36,918 nucleotides of DNA. Origin: Streptosporangiaceae bacterium. Its GTDB lineage: Bacteria > Actinomycetota > Actinomycetes > Streptosporangiales > Streptosporangiaceae. The position numbers and the translations under genes are program-made. Where the stretch lies: positions 1-36,918 of the forward strand of contig JASHPF010000227.1 of assembly GCA_030038295.1 (NCBI GenBank). The letters are read 5' to 3'. Positions 16,089-24,608 of the stretch are shown piece by piece; the stretch's first letter is position 1; every line of letters starts with the position of its first letter. Below the pieces are notes generated by a model. That model made no database searches, was not told where the DNA came from, and saw nothing but the letters and a program-made list of their open reading frames with translations.

Positions 16089-16793
16089 ATGAGCATCAGC
16101 CAGGTAGCAACCGGGCCGGTGCCCAGCCGTATCCTCGTCGTCGACGACGAGCCGCAGATCCGAGACGTGGTGACGCGTGCCCTCCAGGCCGCGGGCTACG
16201 GAATCGACTCCGCGGCCGACGGCGAGGCAGGGCTGGCGCTCGCCCTCTCGGGTGACTACCAGCTCGTGATCCTCGACGTCCTCATGCCTGCCGCGAACGG
16301 CCGGGAGGTCCTCCGCCGGCTGCAGCGGCTGCGGCCCGACCAGCCGGTGCTGGTGCTGTCGTGCCTGTCCGACGTGACCGCCAAGGTGGATCTGCTGGAC
16401 TCAGGGGCCAACGACTACCTGACCAAGCCGTTCTCCCTGGACGAGCTGCTGGCCAGGGTCCGGGTGCAGCTACGCGCCGAGCAGCAGACGGGCGAGCATC
16501 CGGCAGCCGATATCATGCGCGCCGGCCGGCTAGTGCTCGACCTGGGCCGGATGCAGGCCGACGTCGGCCTCGGCCCGGTGCCGCTGACGCGCCTCGAGGT
16601 CCTGCTGCTGCGGGAGCTCATGGAGCACGCGGGCGGCTCGGTGGCCAAGGGGACCCTGCTCGCCTCGGTCTGGGGCATCGAGTTCGACCCGGGCTCAAAC
16701 GTCGTCGACGTCTGCGTCCGCCGGTTGCGGTCTAAGCTCGGATTCGACCTGATCGAGACGGTGCGCGGTGCAGGGTATCGACTCGCTTCCTGA
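16089..16793 (+). CDS. OmpR/PhoB-type response regulator
   Basis: A 234-residue protein: receiver domain (about 13-128) with acidic D19/D20, phospho-acceptor D63 in LVILDVLMP, S91 and K113 in TKPFSLDEL, then a winged-helix DNA-binding domain (about 145-233) ending VDVCVRRLRSKLGFDLIETVRGAGYRL. It is the first gene of the plus-strand unit, overlapping the kinase start by 26 bases. Divergence from the oxidase operon makes that operon its likely target (inference). The start has only a weak GGGG upstream. Confidence 0.96.
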   Translation: MSISQVATGPVPSRILVVDDEPQIRDVVTRALQAAGYGIDSAADGEAGLALALSGDYQLVILDVLMPAANGREVLRRLQRLRPDQPVLVLSCLSDVTAKVDLLDSGANDYLTKPFSLDELLARVRVQLRAEQQTGEHPAADIMRAGRLVLDLGRMQADVGLGPVPLTRLEVLLLRELMEHAGGSVAKGTLLASVWGIEFDPGSNVVDVCVRRLRSKLGFDLIETVRGAGYRLAS

Positions 16794-18063
16794 CTCCCCG
16801 CTCGTGGAGCAACCAGGTGTGCTCCGGTGGGTGGCTGGGCTGCGCTCCTGGCGGCTGGACCTGACCCAGCTGCGGTCTTGGACCGGCTGGATCGACCTCG
16901 CCTGGGTCGTGCTGTGGATCCTCGGGCTGGGCGGGATCGTCCTCTTCCAGACCTGGGAAGCGATCCCGTTCCACCTGATCTGGATCACCTTCGCTTTGCT
17001 GTACAGCTTCCGGGTCCGCAACACCGGGCGGACCCTCTGGGTGCTGGCGGCGATGTGCGTCACGACCGGCGCCGCCATCGGCATCGACGTGCTCCGGGGC
17101 ACAGCAGCGGCGGAGGAGCTGACCGAGGTGCCGCTGATGGCCGCGATGTTCTGGGTCATGATGTGGCACGGCCGCCGGCGCCTCGCCGCCGACGCGGAGC
17201 TGATCCGGGTGAACCAGGAGAACGAGCGGCTGCTCGCCACCCAGCGGCGGTTCCTCCAGGATGCCTCGCACCAGCTCAAGACCCCGATCACCATCGCGCT
17301 TGGCCACTCGGAGCTGCTCGCCCGGCACCTGGCCGATAACCAGGACAAACGCGACATCAACGTGGTCGTGGGGGAGCTCACCCGGCTCCGGACGCTCAGT
17401 GAGCGCCTGCTGCTCATCGCCGCCTCGGCCAGTCCCGACTTCTTGCGCCCCGAGCCGGTCGAGCTTGACCACTTCGCCGCGGACGTGCTCCTGCGGTGGC
17501 AGCCCGCCGCCGACCGATGCTGGCAGCTCGGCCGGCTGGACCCGGTCACGGCTTTCGCCGACACCGAGCGCCTGGGCCTCGCCGTCGACGCGCTGCTGGA
17601 AAATGCCGTCCAGCACACCGGGCCGGCCGATCTCATCCGGCTCTCGGTCGTGGCGCGCACCGACAGATCGGGTCTCGCCAGTCTGGTCGTGCAAGACACC
17701 GGGACCGGCGTTGCCGCCGAGGAGCTCGCCCGCATCTTCGAGCGGTTCGCAACCGGATCGCAGCCGGCGGCCGGGCGGAGGGGTACCGGGCTCGGGCTAT
17801 CCCTGGTGCGCGCCGTAGCCGAGGGCCACGGTGGTGAGGTGCGGGCTACGAGCGTGCCGGGACTCGGCAGCAAGTTCGAGTTCATGCTGCCGGTCGATCC
17901 GCTGCAGCTGCCAGCCGTATCCACGGGTGCGCTCGCGGCCCCGATGCCGACGCTGCCGACGCCGACGCTGCCGACGCCGACGCTGCCGGCGAGCGTCCCG
18001 GTTTCGCCTGCGGCCGCAACGGCAGCGGGCGGCCAGCGCGACGAGTACCCTAGCGGCCGATGA
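16768..18063 (+). CDS. Membrane sensor histidine kinase
   Basis: A 431-residue protein. It has four predicted helices (about 44-62, 66-82, 91-107, 121-134) with almost no extracellular loop, so the signal is probably sensed within or near the membrane. A short linker leads to HisKA with H168 in DASHQLKTP, then HATPase with N279 (LLENAVQHT), D310 (VQDTGTGV) and GTGLGLSL. There is no HAMP or PAS domain. The C-terminus adds about 55 low-complexity residues with three TLPTP-type units. Start GTG 16768 lies inside the regulator gene, so translation is coupled. Membrane-embedded sensing would suit respiratory state, but that is inference. Confidence 0.94.
   Translation: MQGIDSLPDSPLVEQPGVLRWVAGLRSWRLDLTQLRSWTGWIDLAWVVLWILGLGGIVLFQTWEAIPFHLIWITFALLYSFRVRNTGRTLWVLAAMCVTTGAAIGIDVLRGTAAAEELTEVPLMAAMFWVMMWHGRRRLAADAELIRVNQENERLLATQRRFLQDASHQLKTPITIALGHSELLARHLADNQDKRDINVVVGELTRLRTLSERLLLIAASASPDFLRPEPVELDHFAADVLLRWQPAADRCWQLGRLDPVTAFADTERLGLAVDALLENAVQHTGPADLIRLSVVARTDRSGLASLVVQDTGTGVAAEELARIFERFATGSQPAAGRRGTGLGLSLVRAVAEGHGGEVRATSVPGLGSKFEFMLPVDPLQLPAVSTGALAAPMPTLPTPTLPTPTLPASVPVSPAAATAAGGQRDEYPSGR
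17947..17991. repeat. Three tandem 15-bp units at the 3' end of the kinase gene
   Basis: CCGACGCTGCCGACG occurs twice exactly, and a third unit differs by one base. It encodes a TLPTP-type repeat in the kinase tail and is probably a slippage expansion. Confidence 0.85.
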
Positions 18064-18698
18064 TCACGCAGCGACAGGACGACGCGCCAGAAGCCGGCCC
18101 CGGTTCGGCGGGCCTGGCCAGGACGCCCAGGCTGATCCGCCTCCGCACCGCGAGCCGGCGGACGAAAGTCGGCGTCGGCTGCGCCGCAGCCGCAGTCGTC
18201 GTCGCGATCGGGATCGTCGTCGCCGGGGCCGGCGCTTCCCATGCCCGCCCCATCGGCCCGCCGCCACTGGCCAGGAGCTTCTCGCTGCCGGCGCTCGGCC
18301 AGCCGGGCGCTACCGTCTCGCTGGCCAGCTACGCGGGCCGGCCGCTGATCGTCAATTTCTTTGCCTCGTGGTGCGCGCCGTGTCAGCGGGAGACCCCGCT
18401 GCTCGCCCGGTACTACGCCAGCCAGCACGGCCGGGTCATTGTGCTCGGCATCGACTCCAACGATGAGGAAACGGCCGCGCTCCGCTTCATCCACAAGGCG
18501 GGGGTGACCTACCCGGTCGGCTTCGACCGGTTCCCGGCCCCGGCCACGACCTCTTACGGCGTCTACGCCCTGCCGCAGACGTTCTTCCTCAACGACCAGC
18601 ACCGGATCGTCGCCCACGTGCTCGGCCCGGTGACCGCGCGGGTGCTGGCCAGGGACGTGGCGCTGATGGACCGTCCGGCCGCGCAGGATCGAAGCTGA
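18060..18698 (+). CDS. TlpA/ResA-like membrane-anchored thioredoxin
   Basis: A 212-residue protein with an N-terminal cytoplasmic tail, one helix (about 37-57) and an exported thioredoxin-fold domain. The active site is W104-C105-A-P-C108, with cis-Pro P172 in YALPQTFFL. ResA/TlpA proteins reduce Cys pairs in apocytochromes or CuA sites outside the cytoplasmic membrane. In this cluster, reduction of the CuA Cys pair of subunit II before copper loading is a natural role (inference from family and context). The ATG overlaps the kinase stop (ATGA). Confidence 0.93.
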   Translation: MITQRQDDAPEAGPGSAGLARTPRLIRLRTASRRTKVGVGCAAAAVVVAIGIVVAGAGASHARPIGPPPLARSFSLPALGQPGATVSLASYAGRPLIVNFFASWCAPCQRETPLLARYYASQHGRVIVLGIDSNDEETAALRFIHKAGVTYPVGFDRFPAPATTSYGVYALPQTFFLNDQHRIVAHVLGPVTARVLARDVALMDRPAAQDRS

Positions 18699-18700
18699 GC

Positions 18701-19333
18701 GTGTCGCCCGCAACTCAGCAGCCGCCGCGGGCTCGTGCGCTGCCCAGTGGCTGGCCGGTGCGCCGGACTCCGCGCTGGGTGCTGCTCGCCGCCGTCGTGC
18801 TGGTGCTCGTCGCGGTCGCTGTCTCGCTCGTGCACAAGCCATCGCAGGCCGAGCGGGCCTCCGACATGCGCGGCTTCCTCTCCGAGGTGACGACCGACAT
18901 CGAGTCGTGCGCGGGCGGCGTCGGCGAATCGCTCGCAGCGCTGCGGCTGGTCGAGTCTGGCCAGGACACCGCCAGCGACGTGACCGACGGGATGAGCGTT
19001 GCCCAGCAGGGCGCGGCCAACTGCTCCCCCGCCACCAACGAGCAGCTGGACGACCTCGAGAACTACCAGGTATCGGAATCCCTGGACAGCTTCGGCCTCA
19101 TCGGCGCGGTGTCCGGGCTGGTGGCCTGGGCCGCGCCCGATGCGCAGAACGTGCAGCTCGACGTCGCCGCCGTGCTGTCCGCCAAGACCGCACCGGCCAG
19201 GAGCCACGCCGAGGCACAGCTCAACCGCGACCTCGCGAGGCTGAACGCGCAGCGGGCGAAGGTAGATGGTCCCATCGACAGGGCGATCAAGTCGCTGGCC
19301 ATGCACGCGTCCCCACCCACCCTGCCGGGCTGA
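18701..19333 (+). CDS. Membrane-anchored protein of unknown function
   Basis: A 210-residue protein. A basic N-terminus and one helix (about 26-45, VLLAAVVLVLVAVAVSLV) are followed by an exported, mostly helical domain with just two Cys, C70 (DIESCAGG) and C108 (GAANCSPA), which could form a disulfide. I recognise no family. It starts at GTG two bases after the thioredoxin gene and ends 5 bases before the second ctaG, so it belongs to the oxidase-maturation unit. The preceding thioredoxin could act on its Cys pair. Confidence 0.8.
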   Translation: MSPATQQPPRARALPSGWPVRRTPRWVLLAAVVLVLVAVAVSLVHKPSQAERASDMRGFLSEVTTDIESCAGGVGESLAALRLVESGQDTASDVTDGMSVAQQGAANCSPATNEQLDDLENYQVSESLDSFGLIGAVSGLVAWAAPDAQNVQLDVAAVLSAKTAPARSHAEAQLNRDLARLNAQRAKVDGPIDRAIKSLAMHASPPTLPG

Positions 19334-19338
19334 CCGCC

Positions 19339-20238
19339 ATGGGCTATCTGATCGACCACTGGTCATTTGATCCGTTTCTCATCATCGCGATCGTGCTGAC
19401 GCTCTGGCACGAGATCGGCCTGGCCGGGCTCAAGGCGGGGTCTTTGCCAGAGCTGACCCGGCAGCGCCGGCTGCGGTCCTTGTGGTTCTACGGCGGACTG
19501 GTCGTGCTGCTGATCGCGGTCCAGTCGCCGATCGAGTACTGGGCCTACGACTACTTCTTCGTGCACATGATCCAGCACCTGCTGCTGATGTTCGCCGCTC
19601 CTACGCTCGTCGTGGCCGGGGCGCCGTGGGAGCCGCTGCTGCACCCGCTGCGGGGCCGGGCCGGCCAGACAGCCACCGGCGAGCCGGCGACCGCGGGCTG
19701 GACCAGGCCGCTGCGAGCCGTCGGAGCGGTCCTGCTGCAACCGTGGGTCGGCGTGGCACTGTTCAGCGTGGCCATGATCGTCTGGCACCTGCCGGCCCCG
19801 TACGACCTGGCCGACCGGAACCAGGCCGTACAGATCTGGCTCATGCACAGCAGCTTCTTCGTCGTGGGCATAGTGTTCTGGCTCCAGTTCATCCCCTCAC
19901 CGCCGGTCCGGATCCGGATGTCGCCGGTCTCGCAGGCCGCGGCGCTGTTGCTGACGAACTGCGTGATGTGGGGGCTGGCCATGGCCATGGGCTTCCTCAC
20001 CAGCACGTCGTGGTACTCGGTCTACAACCACGTCCCCGGCGTCACCCTCTCCCCCTTCGCCGACCAGCAGATCGGCGCCGGGATCCTATGGATCTGCGGG
20101 GACTTCTGGGCCATCCCCACGATGATCTTCGTGATCCGCAGGCTCACCGCCGAGGACGGGTCTGTCAGCGCCGCGGTCGACCGGCTGCTCGGCCGCGGCT
20201 CGGCGCGGTTCAACTGGGCCAATCGCGGCACCCACTAG
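19339..20238 (+). CDS. ctaG: CtaG-family oxidase assembly protein, copy 2
   Basis: A 299-residue polytopic caa3_CtaG-family protein, needed for CuB insertion into haem-copper oxidases. Features are LWHEIG (H24), VQSPIEYWAYD, the His pair H76-M-I-Q-H80, VVAGAPWEPL, MIVWHLPAPYDLA and DQQIGAGILWICGDFWAIP. Unlike copy 1 in the opposite operon, it keeps the His pair. It is the last gene of the unit that begins with the response regulator; ATG 19339 follows the previous stop by 5 bases. Confidence 0.94.
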   Translation: MGYLIDHWSFDPFLIIAIVLTLWHEIGLAGLKAGSLPELTRQRRLRSLWFYGGLVVLLIAVQSPIEYWAYDYFFVHMIQHLLLMFAAPTLVVAGAPWEPLLHPLRGRAGQTATGEPATAGWTRPLRAVGAVLLQPWVGVALFSVAMIVWHLPAPYDLADRNQAVQIWLMHSSFFVVGIVFWLQFIPSPPVRIRMSPVSQAAALLLTNCVMWGLAMAMGFLTSTSWYSVYNHVPGVTLSPFADQQIGAGILWICGDFWAIPTMIFVIRRLTAEDGSVSAAVDRLLGRGSARFNWANRGTH

Positions 20239-20319
20239 CTCGTCAGGACCGCCGGCGGCCTGCCCGGCCAGTGACCGCGCTGGGGAAGTCCCGAGGCTCC
20301 CCCGGTGTTGACCATCACC

Positions 20320-20961
20320 ATGGAAGTTGAGATCTGGGCTGATGTGGTCTGCCCGTGGTGTTACCTGGGCAAACGGCATTTCGAACAGGCACTGGACAGC
20401 TTCGAGCACAAGGACAAGGTGCAGGTCGTGTACCGGTCGTTCGAGCTGGACCCAGCGGCGCCGGCCGGCGTCACGACGCCGACCGTCGAGATGCTCGCGC
20501 AGAAATACCGCATGAGCCCGGAGCAGGCCAGGCAGGCGCAGCGCCAGATGGAGGAGCGAGCCAGCGCCGACGGGCTGACGTTCCGGATGGAGGGCCTGCG
20601 CAGCGGCAACACCAGGGACGCGCACCGGCTGCTGCACCTGGCCAAGACCAGCGACCATCAGGTCGAGCTGATGGAGCGGCTGCAGCGCGCGTACTTCACC
20701 GAGCAGGATTCGATCTTTGACCACGACTCGCTGACCCGGCTCGCGGTCGAGGCCGGACTGGATCCCGCCGAGGTGGCCGACGTCCTCGGCAGCGACCGTT
20801 ACGGCGACCACGTCGACACCGACCAGGCGATGGCGCGGTCGCTGGGCGCGACCGGCGTGCCGCTGTTCGTCGTCGACCGGCGCTACGGCATCTCCGGGGC
20901 GCAGCCCGCGGAGACCATCACCGGGGTGCTCGAGCGGGCCTGGGCCGAGGCCGGGACGTGA
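20320..20961 (+). CDS. DsbA-family oxidoreductase (FrnE-like)
   Basis: A 213-residue cytoplasmic protein of the FrnE/2-hydroxychromene isomerase-like DsbA group, with the CPWC motif at C11-C14 (VEIWADVVCPWCYLGKRHFEQAL), the long helical insertion, and GVPLFVVDRRYGISGAQP with the cis-Pro near the end. FrnE proteins act in redox and disulfide metabolism. ATG 20320 gives the usual family N-terminus; GTG 20305, with GAGG upstream, is an alternative that adds 5 residues. The gap after ctaG is short, so read-through from the oxidase unit is possible. Confidence 0.93.
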   Translation: MEVEIWADVVCPWCYLGKRHFEQALDSFEHKDKVQVVYRSFELDPAAPAGVTTPTVEMLAQKYRMSPEQARQAQRQMEERASADGLTFRMEGLRSGNTRDAHRLLHLAKTSDHQVELMERLQRAYFTEQDSIFDHDSLTRLAVEAGLDPAEVADVLGSDRYGDHVDTDQAMARSLGATGVPLFVVDRRYGISGAQPAETITGVLERAWAEAGT

Positions 20962-20983
20962 CCGGCCGTCCGGAGGCGGCCCG

Positions 20984-21892
20984 GTGTCGCACGTGACCGT
21001 CGCGGCGGCGGCCGAGCTGGCCGATCCGCCAGCCTGGTTCACCGCCGCTCTCGCCACCAGCGCGCAGGAGGGCTGCGTTCCGGTGGACGGGGCATCGATT
21101 CGCTACCGGGCCTGGGGCACCGCGGGCACGGGTGGACTCGTGCTGGTGCACGGTGGCGCCGCGCACGCTCGCTGGTGGGATCACGTCGGGCCGCTGCTGG
21201 CCGCGGAGCGGCGGATCGTGGCGGTGGACCTGTCCGGCCACGGGGACAGCGACCGCCGAGCCGGCTACAGCCTGGACGGCTGGGCCCGCGAGGCTGTCGC
21301 GGTCGCGGACGCCGCCGGGATCGCGGGGCCGCCCATCATCCTCGGGCACAGCATGGGCGGCTTCGTGGCGCTGCGCGCGGCGGGCATGTTCGGCACGCGA
21401 CTGGAGGGGATCGTGGTCGTCGACTCGCCGGTGCGCGAGTTCACGCCCGAGGACCAGGCCGCCCGGCAGCAGCGAGCGTTCGGCCCGCTGCGCGTCTACC
21501 CGACCCGGCAGGCTGCCATCGGCCGGTTCCACCCGATCCCCGATCAGCCCACCCTGCCGTACGTGCTGCAGCACGTGGCCGAGACCTCCATCCGGGCCGT
21601 AGACGGCGGCTGGAGCTGGAAGTTCGATCCGGCGGTCTTCGGCCGGGGGCAGGGCACCCCTCAGCTGCTGCGGCAGCTCGACTGCCGCGTCGCGCTGTTC
21701 CACGCCGAGCACGGCATCGTCCCGCCACAGACGACGGAGCTCATGTACGACAGCCTGGGCCAGCTCGCGCCCGTGATCGAAATACCGGCGGCCGGTCATC
21801 ACGTCATGCTCGACCAGCCGATCGCACTCGTCACCGGCATCCGCACGCTGCTCGCGGACTGGGATCACTCCCACCCGGCCCGGCGTTCGTAA
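20984..21892 (+). CDS. Alpha/beta hydrolase
   Basis: A 302-residue alpha/beta-fold hydrolase. The oxyanion region is LVLVHGGAAHARWW, the nucleophile S123 lies in GHSMGG and the catalytic His H272 in AAGHHVMLDQP. At the usual third-residue position the strand reads VALFHAEHGIV, so the acid may be E242 instead of Asp. GGAGG seven bases before GTG 20984 fixes the start. No signal peptide. The substrate (ester, lactone or amide) is unknown. It lies 22 bases after the FrnE-like gene. Confidence 0.9.
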   Translation: MSHVTVAAAAELADPPAWFTAALATSAQEGCVPVDGASIRYRAWGTAGTGGLVLVHGGAAHARWWDHVGPLLAAERRIVAVDLSGHGDSDRRAGYSLDGWAREAVAVADAAGIAGPPIILGHSMGGFVALRAAGMFGTRLEGIVVVDSPVREFTPEDQAARQQRAFGPLRVYPTRQAAIGRFHPIPDQPTLPYVLQHVAETSIRAVDGGWSWKFDPAVFGRGQGTPQLLRQLDCRVALFHAEHGIVPPQTTELMYDSLGQLAPVIEIPAAGHHVMLDQPIALVTGIRTLLADWDHSHPARRS

Positions 21893-21988
21893 TCGGCGCG
21901 CCACGAAGCCGCCCCGGGCTGCACAACGACGCGGCAAAACTCGGCGCCCGGGCGGTTAACGGCACACCAAGCTGAACAAGTACCGGAC

Positions 21989-22435
21989 ATGCCGCCCGCT
22001 GCTACCCGGTCCGCGCCGCCCACGGCGGACCCCATCAACCAGTTTTTCGCCGACCTCGCGGCGTTTGGCCACTTCGCCACGCTCGAGCGGGAGTCGGCCA
22101 CGCTGCGATTCGAGGTACCGGGCAATGGCCCGCGCACGGACCGGTGGTACATCACGGTCCGCGACGGCGACGTCTCGGTCTCCCGGCAGGGAAACGGGAC
22201 GCCGGACGCGACCATCGCGCTCCAGAGACCGGCCGCGGAGGCTCTGGTGACAGGCCGGCTGAACGCCCAGGCGGCCATCCTGCGAGGCCTGCTGACCTGC
22301 GAGGGCAGCATGGCGGCCTGCATGATGTTCCAGCGCTGTCTGCCTGGTCCGCCCGGGTCCGAAGGCCGGGTGCCGCCCATCAGCTCAGCGACCGTGATGT
22401 CCTGGCACGACGGAACGAAGGGGAGGCGGACGTGA
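21989..22435 (+). CDS. SCP2 sterol-transfer-like domain protein
   Basis: A 148-residue protein with the SCP-2 pattern: ATLRFEVPG..RWYITVRDGDVSVSRQGNGTPDATIALQRPAAEALVTGRLNAQAAILRGLLTCEGSMAACMMFQRCLPG. The last part is the lipid-binding helix with the family's G.(L)..(G) turn. Such domains hold hydrophobic ligands in the cytoplasm. Its stop overlaps the start of the debranching-type enzyme (GTGA), so the two proteins are made together. Ligand unknown. Confidence 0.85.
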   Translation: MPPAATRSAPPTADPINQFFADLAAFGHFATLERESATLRFEVPGNGPRTDRWYITVRDGDVSVSRQGNGTPDATIALQRPAAEALVTGRLNAQAAILRGLLTCEGSMAACMMFQRCLPGPPGSEGRVPPISSATVMSWHDGTKGRRT

Positions 22436-24510
22436 GCGACCGGCTCGTGCAGATCCTGGAGGGCAACACCTTCGTCGTCAGCGATGACCGCGGCGATATC
22501 CAGGCCTCGCAGACCGACCCGACGGGCCTGTTCTCCTTCGACACCAGGTTTCTGTCCCGCTGGCTGCTGACCGTGAACGGGCAGCAGCTCAGCGCGTTGT
22601 CGACCGACGACGTGCAGTACTTCCAGACCCGCTACTTCCTGGTGCCCGGCAGCGGGACCGTCTATGTCGACGCCACGCTGTCGGTCATCAGGGAGCGGGA
22701 GGTGGCCCCGGACGGCTTCCGTGAGGAGCTGCGGGTGTTCAACCACCAGAGCAGTCCCGTGGCCCTCGCGATCCGCATCGAAGCGGCGAGCGACTTCGCC
22801 GACCTGTTTGAGGTCAAGGACGCGCTCAAGAAGAAGGGCGAGTACCACACCCAGATCGTCGGTAACAGCCTCGTCCTTCGCTACCGGCGGGAGACGTACG
22901 GGCGCGAGACCTGGATCTCCGCGACCGCGCCCACCGACATCGACGAGCGGGGGCTGTCCTTCCAGATAACCGTGCCCGCGCACGGCGAGTGGAGCACCGA
23001 GCTCGACGTCGTCGCCTCGCAAGGCGGGCCGGACGGGTCAGCGGCGGCGCCGGTCCGGGTCAGGGGTCAGGCTCATGGGACCCGGCACGTGCGCCGCGAC
23101 CAGGCGCGCGGCCTGGAGAAGTGGCTCCAGCGGGCGCCGACCGTCGAGTGCGACTGGGAGGCCGTGGAGCACATCTACCGTCGGTGCATGACCGACCTCG
23201 CCGCGCTGCGGTTCTCCACGCTGACCATGCCCGGCCGGTCACTGCCGGCGGCCGGGCTGCCGTGGTTCATGACGATCTTCGGCCGGGACAGCATCTTCAC
23301 CAGCCTGCAGGCACTGCCCTTCACCTCTGAGCTGGCCTCGACCACGCTGCTGGCGCTGGCCGAGCGGCAGGGCACCAGGATCGATGACTTCCGGGACGAG
23401 GATCCCGGCCGGATCCTGCACGAGATGCGCTACGGGGAACTGACCGCGTTCGAGGAGCGACCGCACTCGCCGTACTACGGCAACGCCGACGCGACCGCGC
23501 TGTACGTAGTGCTGCTCGACGAATACGAACGGTGGACCGGCGACGCCAAGCTCGTCCGGGACCTCGAGCACGCGGCCAGAGCGGCCCTGGCCTGGATCGA
23601 CGAGTACGCCGACCTGCAGGGCAACGGCTACGTGTCCTACCAGCGCCGCAACGCACAGACCGGGCTGGAGAATCAGTGCTGGAAGGACTCCTGGGACTCG
23701 ATCTCCTACCGCAACGGCGACCTGCCCGGCTTCCCTCGGGCCACCTGCGAGCTGCAGGGCTACGCCTATGACGCCAAGATTCGCGGCGCCAGGCTGGCCC
23801 GCCACCTGTGGAAAGACCAGGCGTTCGCCGAACGGCTGGAGAAGGAGGCCGCCGACCTGAAGCGCCGGTTCAACCGCGACTTCTGGGTCCCTGACGGCGA
23901 GTACTTCGCGGTGGCGCTCGACGGCGACGGGCGCCAGGTCGACTCGCTGACCTCGAACATCGGCCATCTGCTCTGGAGCGGGATCGTCGAAAAATCGAAG
24001 GCGCGAGCCATCGCGCGGCACCTGCTCGGGCCGCGGCTGTTCTCCGGCTGGGGCGTGCGGACTCTCGCCGAGGGCGAGGCCAGGTACAACCCGATCGGCT
24101 ATCACGTCGGGACGGTCTGGCCGTTCGACAACTCCTTCATCGCCTGGGGCCTCCGCCGCTACGGGTTTGACGAGGAGGCCGCCGCCATCGTCGCCGGAAT
24201 CATGGGCGCGGCGGAAGTCTTCGATGGCAGGCTCCCCGAGGCGTTCGGCGGTTACCCCCGCCTCGCAACCCGGTATCCCGTCCAGTACCCGACGGCGTGT
24301 AGCCCGCAGGCCTGGTCGACCGGCGCGCCCTTGCTGCTGCTGCGGGTCGCCCTCGGCCTCGAGCCGCAGGGTGACAACCTCGCCGTCGACCCGGCGCTGC
24401 CGCTGCAGTTCGGCCACCTCGAGGTCCTCGACCTGCCCGGCCGGTGGAAGCGGATCGACGCCTGCGGTCGCGGCCGCATCCACACCGACCGGCTGACCGC
24501 GGCCCGCTGA
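22432..24510 (+). CDS. Glycogen-debranching-type amylo-alpha-1,6-glucosidase
   Basis: A 692-residue cytoplasmic protein. The N-terminal half (about 1-210) is the bacterial GDE N-terminal beta domain (NTFVVSDDRGDIQASQTDPTGLFSFDTRFLSRW). The C-terminal half (about 250-690) is an (alpha/alpha)6 barrel with PWFMTIFGRDSIFTSLQ, ENQCWKDSWDSI, GYAYDAKIRGARLA and YNPIGYHVGTVWPFDNSFIAWGLRRYG, all typical of the amylo-1,6-glucosidase-like family. Length and domain order are normal. The true substrate in this bacterial subgroup is often not glycogen and is unproven here. The GTG start overlaps the SCP2 gene stop; no ribosome site is needed beyond GGGGAGG just upstream. Confidence 0.92.
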   Translation: MSDRLVQILEGNTFVVSDDRGDIQASQTDPTGLFSFDTRFLSRWLLTVNGQQLSALSTDDVQYFQTRYFLVPGSGTVYVDATLSVIREREVAPDGFREELRVFNHQSSPVALAIRIEAASDFADLFEVKDALKKKGEYHTQIVGNSLVLRYRRETYGRETWISATAPTDIDERGLSFQITVPAHGEWSTELDVVASQGGPDGSAAAPVRVRGQAHGTRHVRRDQARGLEKWLQRAPTVECDWEAVEHIYRRCMTDLAALRFSTLTMPGRSLPAAGLPWFMTIFGRDSIFTSLQALPFTSELASTTLLALAERQGTRIDDFRDEDPGRILHEMRYGELTAFEERPHSPYYGNADATALYVVLLDEYERWTGDAKLVRDLEHAARAALAWIDEYADLQGNGYVSYQRRNAQTGLENQCWKDSWDSISYRNGDLPGFPRATCELQGYAYDAKIRGARLARHLWKDQAFAERLEKEAADLKRRFNRDFWVPDGEYFAVALDGDGRQVDSLTSNIGHLLWSGIVEKSKARAIARHLLGPRLFSGWGVRTLAEGEARYNPIGYHVGTVWPFDNSFIAWGLRRYGFDEEAAAIVAGIMGAAEVFDGRLPEAFGGYPRLATRYPVQYPTACSPQAWSTGAPLLLLRVALGLEPQGDNLAVDPALPLQFGHLEVLDLPGRWKRIDACGRGRIHTDRLTAAR

Positions 24511-24545
24511 CGCCACGTCCGCCGGGCCGCCAACGGGTCGTCAGG

Positions 24546-24571
24546 GGCGCGCTGCTCGTCAGCCGCGCGCC
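24546..24571. terminator. Terminator-like hairpin between convergent genes
   Basis: GGCGCGC (24546-24552), a 12-base loop, then GCGCGCC (24565-24571). It lies in the 98-base gap between the converging debranching and ClpC-like genes. No U-tract. Confidence 0.4.
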
Positions 24572-24608
24572 GACACGTCCAGCACAATGGCGTGTGCCCC
24601 AGGCACGT

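Noticed and set aside
17947-17991. Tandem repeat as a possible CRISPR array
   Set aside because: Units are contiguous 15-mers in frame within a coding region, with no spacers.
16695-18842. Open frame of 715 codons on the minus strand
   Set aside because: It lies antisense to the response regulator, kinase and thioredoxin genes, which have clear domains; its composition is the Arg/Pro/Ser pattern of a GC-rich shadow frame.
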